Assembly (NCBI RefSeq): GCF_027942295.1
Contig: NZ_CP101416.1
Location: 4,202,501-4,266,500, forward strand
Length of the DNA stretch: 64,000 nucleotides
DNA from: Pseudanabaena sp. Chao 1811
GTDB lineage: Bacteria; Cyanobacteriota; Cyanobacteriia; Pseudanabaenales; Pseudanabaenaceae
Reading direction: 5' to 3'
This document shows positions 26,001 through 34,485 of this stretch, one piece after another. The notes below the pieces were generated by a model that did not search any database, was not told the origin of the DNA, and worked only from the letters and a program-made list of their open reading frames with translations. Numbering within the stretch: the stretch's first letter is position 1; the number at the start of each line of letters is the position of its first letter. The position numbers were made by a program, and so were the translations under genes.

Positions 26001-26795
26001 ATGAAATTAAGCGATGGAACCCAAAATTTTTGGTCACAAATTAGAGGATATTCTCTTTCTTCTGCCTTGACTATTGCAGTTGCTTTTCACTTTTATGGAT
26101 GGAGAATAGCTAGTATAATTGCCTTTTTTCTATTTGTTTGTTTCATTTGGTTACTATCAGATATTAAGGAAAAACTAATCAGATCACAATCGGATACATT
26201 TAATTATGAAACTGCTAGTATTGAAGAGTATCCGCTCTTAAATTTTAATTGGTTCCAAGATCAAACTAATCAATTAGAGCTTCTTGGCTTTGTACAGATT
26301 ATGGATTATAAAATTCCACAAACATCAGGTTTTGCGAGGTGCTTTGCTCATCCATACAATTATTGTTATGCAGAAGTAAATGAAGTTTTTAAAGCGACAG
26401 GAGAATCATTTGCTAGAAACGTCTCAATTATGAGTAGCCTAGAGCAAGACTGGACATTAAGCAGTATTAATCAAGAGGTAAGTATTACAGCTAGTATTGC
26501 TTACGGTTTCTGGCGTAATCCTAGAAGTGTGCGTATTTATTATCCTACTCTTAGCCTAGAGGAGCTATTTCATAAGCATTTACAAATGAGGCAGCAAATG
26601 ATTACTAATATCGGTGTATCTCTATTAACAGATGTTTCTTGGGATAATTATGTTGAGAAACAGCAGCAAGGAGCTATTTATCGTAAAAATGCTATGAAAC
26701 AAAAATCATTACTGTTAGCAATGATAGATGTGACGAAATTCGAGTTAAATCCTAAATCAGAATGGTTGGAAGATTACACTAAATTTATCAAATAA
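26001..26795 (+). CDS. Hypothetical protein with N-terminal membrane hairpin
   Basis: A 264-residue protein I cannot place. One or two membrane segments lie at about 18-52 (SSALTIAVAFHFYG and IASIIAFFLFVCFIWLL). The remainder is soluble, with no P-loop, Cys cluster or catalytic motif visible. It is notably AT-rich and almost free of GCGATCGC compared with its neighbours, which may point to recent acquisition or relaxed constraint. It lies alone between the DUF928 gene and a glycosyltransferase on the same strand, with gaps of 77 and 45 bp. Confidence 0.55.
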   Translation: MKLSDGTQNFWSQIRGYSLSSALTIAVAFHFYGWRIASIIAFFLFVCFIWLLSDIKEKLIRSQSDTFNYETASIEEYPLLNFNWFQDQTNQLELLGFVQIMDYKIPQTSGFARCFAHPYNYCYAEVNEVFKATGESFARNVSIMSSLEQDWTLSSINQEVSITASIAYGFWRNPRSVRIYYPTLSLEELFHKHLQMRQQMITNIGVSLLTDVSWDNYVEKQQQGAIYRKNAMKQKSLLLAMIDVTKFELNPKSEWLEDYTKFIK

Positions 26796-26840
26796 AACGA
26801 GAAATAACGTGTAATTAAGTTACACATTAAGCATAAAAAT

Positions 26841-27986
26841 ATGGATAATAAAAAAATTTTATTTGTGAGCTATACCGCAGTTTTAGGTGGGGGAGAGCTT
26901 TGTTTAATCGATTTTGCTAATGCTTATCGTGAAACTAGTCAAGTAGTGCTGCTCACTGATGGAATTTTAAAGACACGATTGGAAGATTTAGGAGTAAAGG
27001 TTGAAGTTTTGCAAGCATCGCGATCTCTTGCTGATGTCAAGCTATCAAGTGGGCTAGGCTCATCTCTAAAATCCATAGGTGATCTTTGGAGATTAGGTAA
27101 ACAAATTGCGGACAAAAGTAAAGACTTCGATTTAATCCATGCCAATAATCAAAAGGGATTTGTGGTGGCAGCGATCTCCAGATTATTGGGTGGTGCACCT
27201 GTAGTTTGGCACTTACATGATATTTTGACCGCCGATATTTTTAGTGCGACCAATCGTAGGATCGCAGTTACCTTAGCGAATTGGTTTGCTACGAGAGTAA
27301 TTGTCAATTCTCAAGCGACAGCAGACGCATTTATCGCCGCAGGGGGCAATCGCCGACTATTACGCACTGTATATAACGGATTTGATAGCGAAAAGTTTGA
27401 TCAAGTTAATGATAATCAAGCAACTTTGCGAGAGGAATTAGGCATTCCCCGCGATCGCCCTTTAGTGGGAATGTTCAGTCGGCTGTCTTACTGGAAAGGG
27501 CAACATATTTTATTAGAAGCTGCTAGTCAACTCCCTGATGTCCATGTGTTGCTAGTCGGTGATGCACTCTTTGGGGAGGCGGAGTATACGGAAAAGCTGA
27601 AAAATATTGCGTCACAGGAAAGTCTCCAAGGTCGTGTGCATTGGCTCGGCTTTCGGCAAGATATTCCCGCCTTAATGAAAGCTTGTGATGCGATCGCCCA
27701 TTGTTCAACTGCTCCTGAACCCTTTGGGCGCGTAATTGTTGAGGCGCAATTATCGAAAAGACCTGCGATCGCAACTCTTGGCGGCGGTACTAGCGAAATT
27801 ATTACCAATGGGGTGACAGGTTTATTAATTCCTCCTAACGATCCGCAATTACTGGCGGCTGCCATGCAACAAATTTTTAGCGATCGCGAAGCAACCCAAA
27901 AGATGGTCGAAGCTGCCTATAACCAAGCAAAACTGAAGTTCTCAATTCCCTCTGTCTGTGCCGAATTTGAAATGGCGATCGCCTAA
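26841..27986 (+). CDS. Glycosyltransferase family 4 protein
   Basis: A 381-residue GT-B enzyme. The N-terminal Rossmann half begins ILFVSYTAVLGGGELCLIDF with the Gly-rich acceptor loop. The C-terminal half has VGMFSRLSYWKGQHILLEA near 210-228, VHWLGFRQDIPALMKACD, and the nucleotide-sugar motif EPFGRVIVEAQLS near 293-305. It would transfer a sugar from a nucleotide donor to a growing glycan at the inner membrane. It lies 5 kb from the main glycan cluster (33.7-39.6 kb). The next gene starts 48 bp on, but is unrelated in function. The acceptor and donor are unknown. Confidence 0.85.
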   Translation: MDNKKILFVSYTAVLGGGELCLIDFANAYRETSQVVLLTDGILKTRLEDLGVKVEVLQASRSLADVKLSSGLGSSLKSIGDLWRLGKQIADKSKDFDLIHANNQKGFVVAAISRLLGGAPVVWHLHDILTADIFSATNRRIAVTLANWFATRVIVNSQATADAFIAAGGNRRLLRTVYNGFDSEKFDQVNDNQATLREELGIPRDRPLVGMFSRLSYWKGQHILLEAASQLPDVHVLLVGDALFGEAEYTEKLKNIASQESLQGRVHWLGFRQDIPALMKACDAIAHCSTAPEPFGRVIVEAQLSKRPAIATLGGGTSEIITNGVTGLLIPPNDPQLLAAAMQQIFSDREATQKMVEAAYNQAKLKFSIPSVCAEFEMAIA

Positions 27987-28034
27987 TTCTTGTGGATTGT
28001 TCATTAATGTTTAGAAGGAGAAGATAGTTCAAGA

Positions 28035-28937
28035 ATGATCGATAACATTTGTAAATTCTTAGCAGAAAGCTTTTCCAGTGACTTTGCCAGTTGGATCTTA
28101 GGCGAATCCATAACCCTTACCAAACTCGAACCATCAGAACTCTCAACCGAGCCAATTCGTGCCGACTCAGTTATATTTCTAGAATCCTCAGAAATTATCT
28201 TGCACATCGAGTTTCAGTCCGATCCCAATAAAAATATCCCCTTTCGGATGGCAGACTATCGACTACGCCTATATCGCAAATTTCCTGAAAAGCAAACCCA
28301 TCAAGTCGTTATCTATCTAAGCCCCAGTCAATCACCACTAGTCCATGAAACCACATTCACCCTCAGAGAGCTAAACCATCGCTTCAACGTCATCCGACTA
28401 TGGGAACAACCCACAGAAATATTTCAGCAATACCAAGGACTATTACCCTTTGCTACCCTATCTCAGACTAACAACCCTGAAGCAACCTTAAGACGGGTTG
28501 CCAAACAAATTGAAAATATTGCCGATAAGCAGGTACAGAGCAACGTAGCTGCCTCAACCGCTATAATATCTGGCATAGCCCTAAGCAAAGAAATCATCAA
28601 AAGATTACTCAGGAGCGACATCATGAAAGAATCAGTAATTTATCAAGAGATCTTACGAGAAGGATTAGCTGAAGGATTAGCTGAAGGTAAGGCAAAAGGC
28701 TTGGCAGAAGGCTTGGCAAAAGGTGAGGCTAAGGGGCTGGAGAAAGGTGAGGCTAAGGGGCTGGAGAAAGCAACTAATCAAATAGCTCTCAATATGTTGC
28801 GTTCCAACATTTCCACAGATTTAATTGCTCAGGTTACAGGTTTAACTCTTAAACAAATCGAAAAATTGCAAAAACTCGCCGCAAAGCAATCTCAATCACC
28901 CAAATCGTCACAGACAAAGCGCTCATCAAAGTCTTAG
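28035..28937 (+). CDS. Rpn-family PD-(D/E)XK nuclease-like protein
   Basis: A 300-residue protein of the recombination-promoting nuclease / putative transposase group, common in multiple copies in cyanobacteria. The nuclease core is at the N-terminus: ADSVIFLESSEIILHIEFQS near 45-65 supplies the Asp and the ExQ pair. The C-terminal third is a low-complexity helix made of repeated EGLAEG, AKGLEKGE and related units (about residues 212-245), where the DNA carries direct copies of AAAGGTGAGGCTAAGGGGCT. Such repeats change length by slippage and may tune assembly. AGAAGGAG stands 13 bases before the ATG. The true role is unknown; relatives cut DNA in vitro. Confidence 0.78.
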   Translation: MIDNICKFLAESFSSDFASWILGESITLTKLEPSELSTEPIRADSVIFLESSEIILHIEFQSDPNKNIPFRMADYRLRLYRKFPEKQTHQVVIYLSPSQSPLVHETTFTLRELNHRFNVIRLWEQPTEIFQQYQGLLPFATLSQTNNPEATLRRVAKQIENIADKQVQSNVAASTAIISGIALSKEIIKRLLRSDIMKESVIYQEILREGLAEGLAEGKAKGLAEGLAKGEAKGLEKGEAKGLEKATNQIALNMLRSNISTDLIAQVTGLTLKQIEKLQKLAAKQSQSPKSSQTKRSSKS

Positions 28938-28974
28938 CCTCTACTAGAAAAGCGATCGCTAATAAATAAAAAAC

Positions 28975-29011
28975 AATTAAGGGTGTGTGACTAAGCCACA
29001 CACCCTTAATT
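28975..29011. terminator. Hairpin after the Rpn-like gene
   Basis: AATTAAGGGTGTGTG pairs with its near complement CCACACACCCTTAATT around ACTAAG. It lies 38 bases after the stop and ahead of argB, and the right arm is followed by a short AT stretch. Confidence 0.7.
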
Positions 29012-29145
29012 ATTCTCTGCTGTGAGGACAGATAATCGTAAAAGTCATCAAATAACAATATGCAACCTAAATCGCTTATCTATTGGTGTATTTGAGGTTG
29101 TAAGGTTTATAAAAGTATTTTTTTTAAGAGTAGTCGAGGCGTTAA

Positions 29146-30015
29146 ATGCTAACAGACAGCGATCGCGTTCAGGTTCTAAGTGAAGCTTTGCCCTACATGC
29201 AGCAATTTGCGGGGCGTACCATTGTCGTCAAGTACGGTGGCGCGGCAATGAAAGAAGAAAATCTTCGGCAGGACGTGATCCGCGATGTCGTCACGATGTC
29301 ATTTATGGGATTGCGCCCAGTCTTAGTGCATGGTGGCGGGCCCGAAATCAATACATGGCTTACCAAACTGAACATCGAGCCACAATTTATCAATGGATTG
29401 CGCGTTACCGATGCCGCCACCATGGAAGTTGTGGAAATGGTGCTGGTTGGTCGCGTCAACAAGCAGATCGTAGAAATGATTAATCTTGCAGGTGGCTCTG
29501 GGGTCGGTCTATGCGGTAAGGATGGCAATCTGATCCGTGCGCGTCCCCAAGGCAATGATGCGATCGGCTTTGTGGGTGAAGTCAGTGGCATTAATATCGG
29601 TCTGCTCTCAACCCTACTCGAAGCAGGGCATATTCCCGTTGTATCTAGTGTCGCGACCGATGAAACAGGTCAATCCTACAACATCAATGCGGATACCGTC
29701 GCGGGTGAACTTGCCGCCGCCTTGGGAGCCGAAAAATTGATTCTCCTTACCGACATTGCAGGTATTCTCCATAATTACAAAGATCCCAGTACTCTCTATC
29801 GCAGTTTGACGATCAGCAAAGCTAGAGAACTGATGAATGAAAATGTCGTCAGTGGTGGCATGATTCCTAAAGTTCAGTGCTGTGTGCGATCGCTAGCTCA
29901 AGGGGTAAAAGCCGCCCATATTGTCGATGGGCGCGTACCACATTCACTACTTCTAGAAATCTTTACCAATAGCGGGGTTGGTTCTATGATCGTAGCCTCT
30001 GAAACTGCACTGTAA
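29146..30015 (+). CDS. argB: Acetylglutamate kinase
   Basis: A 289-residue amino-acid kinase that phosphorylates N-acetylglutamate in arginine synthesis; in cyanobacteria it is the target of the PII signal protein. Hallmarks: [11 protein letters not shown] near 25-35 (phosphate-binding), [14 protein letters not shown] near 60-73, then [23 protein letters not shown], then [27 protein letters not shown] near 182-208, and [10 protein letters not shown]. Length is standard. It is monocistronic here, with other arg genes absent from the window. The N-terminal helix of PII-sensitive enzymes is present ([18 protein letters not shown]). Confidence 0.95.
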   Translation: MLTDSDRVQVLSEALPYMQQFAGRTIVVKYGGAAMKEENLRQDVIRDVVTMSFMGLRPVLVHGGGPEINTWLTKLNIEPQFINGLRVTDAATMEVVEMVLVGRVNKQIVEMINLAGGSGVGLCGKDGNLIRARPQGNDAIGFVGEVSGINIGLLSTLLEAGHIPVVSSVATDETGQSYNINADTVAGELAAALGAEKLILLTDIAGILHNYKDPSTLYRSLTISKARELMNENVVSGGMIPKVQCCVRSLAQGVKAAHIVDGRVPHSLLLEIFTNSGVGSMIVASETAL

Positions 30016-30080
30016 AAAGGGAATAAGGTTTGTGTTCCGAGCCTCGGTGAAAATATAAATCTATAGCTATTATCCCAAGA

Positions 30081-30112
30081 AGATAATGGTGGCGCTTCGC
30101 GCCACCATTATC
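30081..30112. repeat. Perfect hairpin after argB
   Basis: AGATAATGGTGGCGC pairs exactly with GCGCCACCATTATCT around TT/CG. The core resembles the GGCGCGAAGCGCC loop of family A but the flanks differ. It probably ends argB transcription. Confidence 0.7.
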
Positions 30113-30153
30113 TATAAACGCGATATCGAAAATTTTCTGATGTTATGAGGTGA

Positions 30154-30177
30154 AACAAGGGGCTTAAGCCCCTTGTT
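30154..30177. repeat. 24-base perfect palindrome
   Basis: AACAAGGGGCTT is joined directly to its complement AAGCCCCTTGTT, 15 bases ahead of the ATG at 30193. It may be part of the terminator region or a cruciform-forming site. Confidence 0.7.
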
Positions 30178-30192
30178 CTGCTTAAATTATGA

Positions 30193-30837
30193 ATGGAAAA
30201 GCTGCTGCATGAACCTATGGCTGACCAGTCTGACAATTCAGAAAATCAACCAACTAAGGAGAATCAACCGAAGGATAAGAATGAATCCGCAAATTCTGTT
30301 GGTTCAAAGTCTAAATCAGTCAAAAAATTCAAAATCCCTAAAATTGGCTTACCAAAGCTGGCAATGCCAAAAGTTGGTTTCCCAAAATTCAGATTTGATC
30401 AACTTGTTGCCAAGAAACGTAATTTTTTGTGGTTATGGTTGCTAATTATTTTAGCTAGCTATACCTGTATGGGCTATTTTCTATCAATATTGATGACAAT
30501 CCCATCGCGAAAAAATCTAGCGATCGCAGGTTTTACAATAGTTGCTTTATTACCAACGATTACCGCCTTTGCTGACTATGCTCTAATGAAATGGGGATAT
30601 TTCTTAAGTGGTTTATTGATTGTGGGGGGATTATGGTTTTTAGTTAGACTTAAATTCTATTTTATGGTTTTAGCCTTCATGTCATGGATTGGCATTACGG
30701 CGATCGCCTTCGTTGGCGAATCTCTTCTCAAGAAAAACCACAAGTTTATCGTCGCAATTATCATCCTGACAATTCCTTGTTTGATGGGTTTAGGAATTGG
30801 ATGGCAAATCTGGAAATGGGCAACTCAATGGAGCTAA
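30193..30837 (+). CDS. Hypothetical multi-helix membrane protein with lysine-rich N-terminus
   Basis: A 214-residue protein, unrecognised. The first 75 residues are hydrophilic and contain short internal repeats (FKIPKIGLPKLAMPKVGFPK near 50-70). About four to five membrane helices follow from residue 80 (FLWLWLLIILASYTCMG, LAIAGFTIVALLPTITAF, GYFLSGLLIVGGLWFL, FMVLAFMSWIGITAIAFVG, FIVAIIILTIPCLMG). A second in-frame ATG at 30217 (MADQSDNSEN) is an equally likely start since neither has a good ribosome-binding site. The Pro-Lys repeats could contact membrane lipids. No functional context. Confidence 0.55.
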   Translation: MEKLLHEPMADQSDNSENQPTKENQPKDKNESANSVGSKSKSVKKFKIPKIGLPKLAMPKVGFPKFRFDQLVAKKRNFLWLWLLIILASYTCMGYFLSILMTIPSRKNLAIAGFTIVALLPTITAFADYALMKWGYFLSGLLIVGGLWFLVRLKFYFMVLAFMSWIGITAIAFVGESLLKKNHKFIVAIIILTIPCLMGLGIGWQIWKWATQWS

Positions 30838-30872
30838 GGGGAAGTTACAACGCTTTGCGCTCAAACCCAAAC

Positions 30873-30923
30873 CTAGAAAAATTTTGAAAGCATTGCAAAG
30901 CAATGCTTTCAAAATTTTTCTAG
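30873..30923. repeat. Family F element, copy F1 (long perfect hairpin)
   Basis: CTAGAAAAATTTTGAAAGCATTGC forms a 24-base stem with its complement around AAA. It is preceded by CGCTTTGCGCTCAAACCCAA and followed by GTGGTTCG. The same flanks occur, inverted, around the hairpin at 45575 while the stem sequence differs. Confidence 0.75.
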
Positions 30924-31036
30924 TGGTTCGTTTTGCCGCCAATCATCTCTTGGTTTAATTAAGTTTCTATTATTTTTTGAAGATCTTAAATTTATTGGAG
31001 AGACAATAGACATATCTTCCGCAACGGAAAAATGCT

Positions 31037-31456
31037 ATGAAAAAATTTGAATGGAGCGACTCATTGAGTACAGGTGTACCAATGATTGATTCTCAACATA
31101 AGGAATTGATTGCTGCCACAAACGAGATTGGCGAAGCGATCGAACGGGGAAATGGGGCAAACGCAATTAAGAAATTATTAGTGTTTCTTAAGTTTTATGC
31201 TGAGTGGCACTTCGGCAACGAAGAAACCTGTGCGGCGAAACATAGCTGCCCAATGGCAGGAGTTAATCAAGAAGCTCATAAAAAATTTATTGAGACCTTT
31301 GGCAAGCTCCACGATCAATATCGTCAAAGTGATGCTAGTGAGGAGATTGCTCTCAAAATTTATAATGAATTGAGCGAATGGCTAGTCGGTCATATTCTGA
31401 AAATTGATACCCAAATCGGTGCTTGTATCAAAGAAAGCTTGGCAAAACAAGCCTAA
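31037..31456 (+). CDS. Bacteriohemerythrin
   Basis: A 139-residue four-helix O2-binding protein. The di-iron ligands of the family are all visible: HxxxE in DSQHKEL near residue 21, HFGNEE near 57-62, AHKKF near 78-82, and HILKID near 114-119. Such proteins carry or sense oxygen, or protect iron enzymes; the gene is alone, with no attached signalling domain, so oxygen storage or delivery is the simplest reading. There is an additional CAAKHSC segment between the second and third ligand helices, where family members usually have a short methionine- or lysine-rich turn. A bidirectional terminator follows. Confidence 0.9.
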   Translation: MKKFEWSDSLSTGVPMIDSQHKELIAATNEIGEAIERGNGANAIKKLLVFLKFYAEWHFGNEETCAAKHSCPMAGVNQEAHKKFIETFGKLHDQYRQSDASEEIALKIYNELSEWLVGHILKIDTQIGACIKESLAKQA

Positions 31457-31481
31457 AAATCCCCCAAACTTATACCTAGAA

Positions 31482-31510
31482 AATAGGCGGGCAAAGCCCG
31501 CTTATTTTTT
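31482..31510. terminator. Bidirectional terminator between hemerythrin gene and rpmF
   Basis: AATAGGCGGGC pairs with GCCCGCTTATT around AAA, followed by a T-run on + and preceded by an A-rich stretch for -. Stops of both genes flank it closely. Confidence 0.8.
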
Positions 31511-31513
31511 AGA

Positions 31514-31690
31514 TTACTCTTCTTCCGTTGCTTCTTCAGCCAATGGATAGACAAAACCATCATTATTGCCTGATAGGATTGACTTACCTAAGGAGATTGC
31601 TCTTTGAGCATGAACTGCGGCTTTGCGCTTCCATACAGCTTTGCGACTATCGCGCTTAGATTTAGAAGTGCGTTTCTTGGGTACTGCCAT
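31514..31690 (-). CDS. rpmF: 50S ribosomal protein L32
   Basis: A 58-residue basic protein beginning [20 protein letters not shown] and continuing [19 protein letters not shown], then an acidic tail ending EEATEEE. This is the plastid/cyanobacterial form of L32, without the Cys4 zinc knuckle of many bacterial forms. It is a structural protein of the large ribosomal subunit. The ATG is at 31690 and TAA at 31514-31516. Its small size makes it easy to miss. It is divergent from the SagB-type gene at 31808, with 117 bp between, and converges on the hemerythrin gene. Confidence 0.93.
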   Translation of the reverse strand: MAVPKKRTSKSKRDSRKAVWKRKAAVHAQRAISLGKSILSGNNDGFVYPLAEEATEEE

Positions 31691-31807
31691 GATCTGATCC
31701 CTGTACTAATGTGATAATTTTCTGATATTGAGTTAGAAAATTTTTGACAACCTTTCCATTATACAGTAGTTTGCAAACCAAAAGGATGTGTAGACTAAAG
31801 CAAAGCT

Positions 31808-33418
31808 ATGCCCGAAGCCAGACTTTCCTTCGCCGAGTATTATCACGAACGTACTAAGTATGCACCTGAGACCCTTGCTAGTAAGAGTCAGGGATTAGAT
31901 TGGAGTACACAACCATCACCGTATAAGGACTATAAAATTGGCACAGTTTACGATCTTAAGCCCTATCTGACTGAGGAGATTCAATCCGATCGCGATGGAT
32001 TGTTGGCAAGTCGTTGGCGTAGACTTTCACGGTTACTATTTTGCAGCTATGGCTTAACAGCAAGAGTTCCGACTGTTACAGGGGAGGCTTTTTATTTGCG
32101 GGCAGCTCCATCGGCGGGGGGCTTATATCCTGCGGAGGTATATATCGTTTCGGCAGGTACGCCTTTATTGTCAGCAGGGATTTATAACTATCAAGTCCGC
32201 ACCCATAGCTTGATTCATTTCTGGCAAGACAATAATGTTTGGAATGGTTTGCAGCAGGCTTGTTTTGATCATCCTGCTTTGCAAAATACCCGTATGGCGA
32301 TCGCGATTACTTCTATATTCCAGAGATCTGCTTGGCGCTATCAAGATCGCGCCTATCGCCGAATTTTTCTAGATACAGGGCATTTATTAGGGAATATCGA
32401 TCTAGCCAGTGCGATCGAAGATTATCAAGCTTCTCTCATTGGTGGCTTTGCGGATGCTGCTGTGAATGAACTTCTCTTTTTAGATCAGGAAGTAGAAGGG
32501 GCGATCGCCATCGTGCCAATTCTCGATCTCCAAGACGAAGAGAGCATTGGTAGGGGACAAGAATCTCGCGCACCGATGCAGCGATCGGGCAGCCTGTCCA
32601 AAGGTCTCATCACTGCTTTGCCATCGGTAACTGTTACTAATTATCCTAAACTCCCAGACGGTCAATTATTAGAACATTTGCATCAAGTTACTCAAATCAC
32701 AGAAAAACTAAGTACAACAAAACTTACCGAGAATTTAGAAACTAATCAATCCGACGTAGAGAGCAAATCGATCCAAGATTTAGATAAGTATAATTTTCCC
32801 TTCTGCACAAAAGTTAGCACTGTAACCGAAAGTATTCATTGGGGTGATGATTTAGAACTTCTCGAAAATACAATTTTACAAAGGCGATCGACTCGTGAAT
32901 ATACTGGTGCAAAATTAGAGTTAGCCGAACTTAAGGCAATTTTAGACTTTACCTATCAGCCTCAGCATTATAGTGATCAAGGTATTGATGGTAGTCCCGA
33001 TTATTTTGATCTCAGCCTCATTGAAACTTTTGTTGCTGTTACAGGTGTCGTTGGCTTAGAAGAAGGATGTTATTACTATGCGCCCAAATCTCAAGAATTA
33101 CGCCAAATTCGCTTTAAAAATTTCCGTGATGAGCTACATTATCTTTGTCTCGGTCAAGAACTAGGTCGTGATGCAGGAGCTGTGATTTTCCATACCGCCG
33201 ATCTCCAAACAGCCGTAGCTAAATATGGCGATCGCGTATATCGCTATTTACATATGGATGCAGGACATCTTGGACAAAGGCTAAATCTTGCTGCGATCGC
33301 ACTAGGTGTAGGAGTTAGTGGTATTGCTGGGTTCTTTGATGACCTAGTCAACGAAGTTTTAGGAATTCCCAGTGATGAAGCAGTTATTTACATCACTACT
33401 CTAGGTAGACCCCTTTAA
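31808..33418 (+). CDS. SagB-type double nitroreductase-domain oxidase
   Basis: A 536-residue protein with two FMN-dependent nitroreductase-fold domains in tandem. The first (about 60-230) has RRLSRLLFCSYGLTA, then RAAPSAGGLYPAEVYIV, the classic FMN loop of SagB/ThcOx. The second (about 350-535) has ILQRRSTREYTG and the late GHLGQRLNLAAIALGVGVSG. SagB-type oxidases convert azolines to thiazoles or oxazoles in peptide natural products; stand-alone versions of unknown substrate also occur. No cyclodehydratase (YcaO) and no Cys-rich precursor peptide is seen within several kb, so a RiPP role cannot be claimed. It may work on a small molecule or in redox defence. Confidence 0.8.
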   Translation: MPEARLSFAEYYHERTKYAPETLASKSQGLDWSTQPSPYKDYKIGTVYDLKPYLTEEIQSDRDGLLASRWRRLSRLLFCSYGLTARVPTVTGEAFYLRAAPSAGGLYPAEVYIVSAGTPLLSAGIYNYQVRTHSLIHFWQDNNVWNGLQQACFDHPALQNTRMAIAITSIFQRSAWRYQDRAYRRIFLDTGHLLGNIDLASAIEDYQASLIGGFADAAVNELLFLDQEVEGAIAIVPILDLQDEESIGRGQESRAPMQRSGSLSKGLITALPSVTVTNYPKLPDGQLLEHLHQVTQITEKLSTTKLTENLETNQSDVESKSIQDLDKYNFPFCTKVSTVTESIHWGDDLELLENTILQRRSTREYTGAKLELAELKAILDFTYQPQHYSDQGIDGSPDYFDLSLIETFVAVTGVVGLEEGCYYYAPKSQELRQIRFKNFRDELHYLCLGQELGRDAGAVIFHTADLQTAVAKYGDRVYRYLHMDAGHLGQRLNLAAIALGVGVSGIAGFFDDLVNEVLGIPSDEAVIYITTLGRPL

Positions 33419-33434
33419 TTAAATAAAGTTATGC

Positions 33435-33538
33435 TAAGTAGCTAGGCATAATTAAAAAATGGAACCAAAAGCTGTGGCGTACGCTGCGCGTGCGCCACAG
33501 CTTTTAGGGTTTTATATTTAATTGCGCCTAGCTACTTA
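33435..33538. repeat. Family B MITE-like element, copy B1
   Basis: A 104-bp element with terminal inverted repeats TAAGTAGCTAGGCATAATTA and TAATTGCGCCTAGCTACTTA (inverted), and an inner stem AAAAGCTGTGGCG / CGCCACAGCTTTT. It is the most regular family B copy. It lies just after the SagB-type gene stop. Confidence 0.87.
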
Positions 33539-33677
33539 TTTAGTGTAAAGAACTAACCATATTACTGACTATATCTAGATATATTGGCAGCCAAAAGCTT
33601 TACTTTTATAGATATCAAACGGTTATACTAACTTTAGATAAAATCATTGAGTATTTCTTAAGAAAGGATAGACAACT

Positions 33678-34472
33678 TTGTTTAAAAAATTTGCAAATCA
33701 AGCATTACAAAATCGGTCTTTCAACGTAATCTTACTTACTGCAACTATTATCCCACCATCAGGTGTACCACTTTTAGCAAGAACTGATCCTAAAGATCGT
33801 CTCCAAGACTATGAAAAAGGACTTCAGTTCTATCTAAAATTTGTTGGTAGTGGTATTGATGCGATTATATTCGCCGAAAATTCTAACTCGGATATATCTA
33901 CCTTACAAAAAATTGTTAATCAATCAGGATTACAAGATAAGGTGGAATTTCTTGTTTTTGATGGACTAGATTATCCTGCTAGCTATGGTCGTGCTTATGG
34001 GGAATTTAAATTAGTTGATTATGCAATGAATCATTCCCAGATAATTAAAACCCATAAAGATAATTTGCTGGTGTGGAAAATAACTGGACGCTACATTATC
34101 AGAAATATGTCTAAGATTATTAAGCGCAAGCCTTCTAATATAGATATTTATGTTAACTCTCGCAAATTCCCAATCCCTTGGGCAGATATGTATTTACTAG
34201 TTTGGACAATGAAAGGTTACGAAAAGTTTTTGAGTAAGATTCTCAGTAATATGATTGCTGAACCCAGTTTAAAAGTCCAACCTGAACAAGTTTTTATTAA
34301 TTTGTTGGACCAACCTTTAGGCGATCTTCAGGTAAAGAGAAGATTTAACGTTACACCTTTAATTGATGGAGCAAGAGGTTCTGACAATCAAAATTATTCT
34401 AAGGGAGGGAATTTAAGAAAATATTATATTCGGAAGTTTATGAATATAATATTTCCGTGGCTATGGATTTGA
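33678..34472 (+). CDS. Putative glycosyltransferase-like protein of the glycan cluster
   Basis: A 264-residue soluble protein of uncertain family. It starts FNVILLTATIIPPSGVPLLARTDPKDRLQDYE near residues 15-45, like the first strand and acceptor loop of a GT-A enzyme, then IIFAENSNSD near 61-70. A central WKITGRYIIRNM near 133-144 recalls a nucleotide-sugar-dependent transferase without a plain DXD motif. It is AT-rich. The start is TTG at 33678, chosen because AAGAAAGGATAG lies 7 bases upstream. It lies next to a GT4 gene and a polymerase, which supports a role in surface polysaccharide. Family assignment is tentative. Confidence 0.55.
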   Translation: MFKKFANQALQNRSFNVILLTATIIPPSGVPLLARTDPKDRLQDYEKGLQFYLKFVGSGIDAIIFAENSNSDISTLQKIVNQSGLQDKVEFLVFDGLDYPASYGRAYGEFKLVDYAMNHSQIIKTHKDNLLVWKITGRYIIRNMSKIIKRKPSNIDIYVNSRKFPIPWADMYLLVWTMKGYEKFLSKILSNMIAEPSLKVQPEQVFINLLDQPLGDLQVKRRFNVTPLIDGARGSDNQNYSKGGNLRKYYIRKFMNIIFPWLWI

Positions 34473-34485
34473 TTGATATAAATCT

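Noticed and set aside
31691-31807. Possible precursor peptide upstream of the SagB-type gene
   Set aside because: The 117-bp gap has no frame rich in Cys, Ser or Thr with a start and ribosome site.
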